Positions 9,205-12,744 of a stretch of DNA of 12,744 bases are shown here, piece after piece. The stretch covers positions 1 to 12,744 of the forward strand of contig CAJVPP010003049.1 in NCBI GenBank assembly GCA_910592005.1, in the 5' to 3' direction. This DNA is from Funneliformis mosseae. Its lineage: Eukaryota > Glomeromycota > Glomeromycetes > Glomerales > Glomeraceae. Within the stretch, counting starts at the first letter, position 1. Every line of letters starts with the position of its first letter. The position numbers and the translations under genes are program-made. Under the pieces are notes generated by a model that worked only from the letters and a program-made list of their open reading frames with translations, had not been told where the DNA came from and did no database searches.

Positions 9205-10717
9205 AATTTTTATACATTCTCAATTTTTTTTTTATGATTCTTTTAATAACAGTTATTTAGCTTAATTTAAATTTAAATTCATTTTTATAATTCTTATGTT
9301 AGCATTTTTTTATAATTAAATGTCAAGTTTTAGTTAAGTAATGCAATAAATCTGCAATTAATTATAGTTAATACTTTAATATAATTCTGATTTGATCATA
9401 AAATATAATATTTTCACCTTTAGTAGTTAGATTTTATACAATTTTAAATTGGTTAGAAAGACTATAATTACATAAATTGTATTCATTTTAAAGTTTAAGT
9501 ATATTTTTTAAGTATAAATATAGATTACAAATATATATTATTATTACTTTTCTATTATATAAGAAATATTTATTATATATTTTATTATGATTTAAGAGAA
9601 GTTTATTGATTTAGCTAGTTGTTTTAACCTGATTTTTTATATTGAAATAAAAAATATAAATAAAATAATAAGTTAAAAATTTATTATTTTTAGTGAAAAT
9701 TATTTAATAGGTATTCTAATTTAAAAATATTTAATTATAAAAAAATAATAAAAAACTGATTACAATTTTAAAGAGAATTTAATTAATTATTAAGATATTT
9801 TATTTATATTTAAAGTTGTTATATTAAAGATAAGATTTAGCAAAATTATATTAAAATTTTATTAAAAACCTGTGAAATTAAAAAAAAATAAAATTATATC
9901 AAAATTTATAAAATAGCAAAACTTTAATAAAAATTAGTGAAATTAAAAGTTTATATATTTTAATAAATCTAAATAATAATAAAAAATTCAAAATATATTA
10001 TCTGATTTTTTTTTAAAAAAAAAGTGAAAAGTATAATTATTTAACTTAATAATAATTTTTATTATATTTATACTTTATGATTCTTTGATTAATAATTAAA
10101 GATTATTATAATAATTATTAATATTAGATATTTTTTGATATTTATATTTCTATTAATAAAGATATAAAATTATTTAAGATTATAATAAAAGAAATTTTAT
10201 TAATAAGAAAAATGAAGTATAAATATGATTAAATTTAAATAGAAAATGTAAAAAATTTTTTAATATAAAAATATTATACAAAGAAATTTTTTTTTTTTAT
10301 ATTATTTTAGTTATTAAAAATAAAAGTATACTACTTTAATAATTATTTGAAAATAAAATTTAAAAACTGCTTCAGATAATACAAATATTTATAATTATAA
10401 AATTGCGATAAAGTATAAAATTTCATTTTTTAATAAGTTTTATTAATTAATTATTGATATAATTATAATATTTTAAATATACTTATTTTTATTTTTGTTC
10501 TCATATCTAAGTTAGCAATTTTCATCCTATAGAGAACCTAAAACTATTATGCAAGATTTATTATCTTTTTTAACTTTTATTTGTAATTTGATATTAGTTT
10601 TAATATAAAATATTAAAATTTATAGTTTACATAAATTAGATAAAATATTTAATATATAAAAATAAGAAAAAATTGTGTTTATTATTTTCATAAAAGTTTA
10701 TTAAAGAAATATTAATT

Positions 10718-12573
10718 CATGATCTGTCTGTGAAATATAAAATTTTAGATAAATTTATTAATGATCAGTGGTGATCATTGCAATATGAAAAATAGCTTCA
10801 CGTCAAAATCTCTTGTTACTTAAAATTACTATTCTTTAAAAACATTTAAAATAATAAATAAATATAAATAATATGATATTTCATTAGTAACAAAAGGAAA
10901 ATTAGACAAAGAATTATATTATAGAACTTTTAGACATTTCTGGGGTAATCACATAATGATAGCATATATTATCCTATACATTTAGGGATAAGAATTCTAA
11001 TTATACTTAAGGAAACAGATTTTATACTTACTGTAATTAAAGGAAATTCAGTTTTACCTTCTAGTTTAGTTATATATATAAAGTGAGAGATACTATTAGT
11101 TCGATTTAGGATACTCCTTCTGAAACGATTAACTTTATATATCAGAAATTTTTTAATTCAAAACATAATTTTTTAATCTATTAATATATGGTTATAATAA
11201 TAAGAAAATTAGTAAATAAATTTTAGATGATTTTCCTTTTTAACCTTTTATATTAACAGTTGAAAAATTATAAATATTTGTTAAAATAATAGGAATTTCT
11301 GATTATAAAGATTTAGAATACGTAAGTCTAGAATACATATTATCTTTTATTTATGTAATTAGTAAACAAAAAATGCAAATATTATTTGTACAGAAAATTC
11401 ACAAACAATATTGTTCAGTAATCTTATATTAAAATAAATAAAATAAATTCATATATATTGGTAGTAATCCCAATGATATTTAGAAGAAAGTCAAAATATT
11501 ACAAAATTTAGAAGAAAAAACTCTATTTGGTATTAACCATAAGAAAACCCAAAATTTAATAAATAGTTTTCAAATACTTTCTGTATAGTTAGTGAATAAA
11601 ATAATAAAATTATAATAACATAATTATATAAACATCATTTATACAAATTTATGCTTATTGATATTGCTTGGTATAAGTTTCTATTTAATTGAAAAGAATA
11701 ACAATGTAATATAATAGAACTATATAGTACTCTTACATGTATATATCCAGAAGAATATCAGTTTAAAGAGAATATTATGCTTAAAAAGTATTATTTCATG
11801 GCATTAAATGTATTAATATCACGCCATTTGATAAAAATGAATCAGAAGTAAAAAAAAAAAGTAATAATATTTGTTTATTATTTATTTTTTAATAACATAA
11901 TTTTTTTTTTAACAAAAATTTTGGATCAAAGTTAAAAATCCAATTGATGATAAAGGTGCTTTACTTTATCTATATAAAAATAATTTTCTCTATATATCTT
12001 CTTCAATTTCAGATAAATATTCTGACTCAAATATCAACAAGTTTTGGTCATGTTTTAAAGAATCTCTAAAAATAAATCAAAAATGATCAGATAAAAAGAA
12101 AAGAATTTTATCAATAATTGTGAATAATTTTCATATGAAGAAATTAAAACAAATTTATTGGTTAGTTATTTTAAATATTTTGTAAAAGCTATATTTTTTT
12201 CTTATTAGAATTTTCAATATAGGTTACTTCAACTACAATTCTTAATGCTCGTAAATATACTAGATTAAATAGTCCTGATGCAAAGTAAATAGAAAAATTA
12301 TAAAAATAGCAATGATATTATCACAAGAAAATTAGAACAATTTAGCAATTTTTTTGAAGACAAAACTAATATTATTATGTTTTCTTACAAAACAGATGCT
12401 AAAACTCAATTATCTGTTTTGTATTTAAAAAATACAAAAAAAGTACTTTGGGAAAAATTTTAAAAAATATATTCTAATGGTTTAAAAAGAATAACTTTTT
12501 ATCATCAATTGAAAGGAAATCATTATTAATATTGGAAAGATATGAAAGGATTTTGTGCTACTTGTAATACTTA
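10718..12573 (+). pseudogene. Eroded copy of a large repeated protein family of Glomeromycotina type (function unknown)
   Basis: Scattered plus-strand frames give ordered, protein-like segments: HDLSVKYKILDKFINDQW (from 10718), YDISLVTKGKLDKELYYRTF and RHFWGN (10872-10950), RDTISSI then DTPSETINFIYQKFFNS (about 11085-11160), YPEEYQFKENIMLKK and NITPFDKNESE (11745-11850), NKFWSCFKESLKIN and KKRILSIIVNNF (12033-12135), TTILNARKYTRLNSPDAK (12230-12285), and TDAKTQLSVLYLKNTKKVLW through KGFCATCNTY (12390-12573). I recall the same order of blocks in very numerous hypothetical proteins of Rhizophagus-like fungi, with a C-terminal Cys-x2-Cys block resembling LCxICNDYG; this is memory, not a search. 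No catalytic motif is recognisable, so I assign no function. Many stops and frame changes show that it is dead. The N-terminal part is missing or unreadable. Confidence 0.68.
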
Positions 12574-12611
12574 TATAGAGGGTGGATAAAAGTATCTACA
12601 CACCCTCTATA
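12574..12611. repeat. Perfect 11-bp inverted repeat; possible Tc1/mariner-like terminal repeat
   Basis: TATAGAGGGTG (12574-12584) and its exact reverse complement CACCCTCTATA (12601-12611) flank a 16-base loop, in which GATA and TATC can also pair. It falls exactly where the pseudogene loses similarity, just after its Cys-x2-Cys block, and it is flanked by TA, the usual target of Tc1/mariner elements. The GATAAAAGTATC core followed by a C-rich stretch resembles the terminal repeats of some Tc1-like transposons. This may therefore be the left end of an inserted element that runs off the window. A plain hairpin is the alternative. Confidence 0.4.
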
Positions 12612-12744
12612 AATGCGAATTAATGCTAAAAAAATCATATGATCACAATAATAAATTGCATCATATGACATGTTAGTATTTATTTATATTATAAACATAA
12701 AAAAATAACAATTTAATTTTTTTTAATAAATTTTCTTCTCTGAA
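12612..12744. mobile_element. Possible interior of the inserted element (partial)
   Basis: This stretch carries no coding frame. It holds two copies of the near-palindromic ATCATATGA (about 12637 and 12660), 23 bases apart and separated by AT-rich sequence. Spaced copies of a short motif near an end can be transposase-binding sites in Tc1/mariner elements, which would agree with the hairpin to its left. The transposase gene and the other end would lie beyond the window. The call depends entirely on the interpretation of that hairpin. Confidence 0.25.

Larger units (their letters stand above)
8488..10717. other. Intergenic: MED1 upstream region, then AT-rich DNA
   Basis: Positions 8488-8650 are less AT-rich and probably hold the MED1 promoter and 5' untranslated region, including an ACCAAT sequence near 8588. 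Positions 8905-9204 hold the short-repeat cluster listed separately. From about 9205 to 10700 the sequence is a long AT desert with homopolymer runs and no coding frame or element that I can recognise. The segment 10497-10560 is slightly richer in G and C and could be an unreadable part of the pseudogene that follows, but I could not align it. Confidence 0.55.

Noticed and set aside
9205..10660. tRNA or other structured RNA genes in the AT desert
   Set aside because: I saw no GGTTC-type B box, no clover-leaf arms and no GC-containing stems. Homopolymer runs explain the apparent palindromes.

Overview
The window looks like nuclear DNA of an early-diverging filamentous fungus, most likely an arbuscular mycorrhizal (Glomeromycotina) species. 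I see extremely AT-rich intergenic DNA, compact genes split by many short GT-AG introns (57-141 bases), two fungal-type Mediator subunits, an eroded Ty3/gypsy element, and an eroded copy of a large repeated protein family that I recall from Rhizophagus-type genomes. The lineage is an inference. The intron and protein assignments rest on the sequence.

Layout from left to right. Positions 1-1310 hold a dead Ty3/gypsy pol gene on the minus strand. Three intact, intron-rich genes follow, all on the minus strand. TSR3 (1454-2869, 9 exons, 263 residues) is an 18S rRNA modifying enzyme. MED22 (3200-3986, 3 exons, 205 residues) is a Mediator head subunit. MED1 (5247-8487, 16 exons, 688 residues) is a Mediator middle-module subunit. 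All three gene models close in frame at every junction, and the spliced proteins run through family hallmarks. Between TSR3 and MED22 lies a roughly 147-base island of about 48 percent GC that neither gene explains. Positions 3987-5246 and 8488-10717 are AT deserts; the second holds a cluster of short direct and inverted repeats at 8905-9204.

Positions 10718-12573 hold a plus-strand pseudogene of the repeated Glomeromycotina-type family. It is interrupted at its right end by a hairpin, near 12574-12611, that may be the terminal inverted repeat of a Tc1/mariner-like transposon extending past the window.

MED1 and MED22 both serve the Mediator complex that links activators to RNA polymerase II, but in different modules. 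TSR3 acts on cytoplasmic pre-40S ribosomes. Nothing shows that the three are co-regulated. In both dead elements most interpretable losses are C-to-T or G-to-A changes, which suggests cytosine methylation and deamination, or a RIP-like process, acting on repeats while the three genes stay intact. I found no tRNA, rRNA or CRISPR array.
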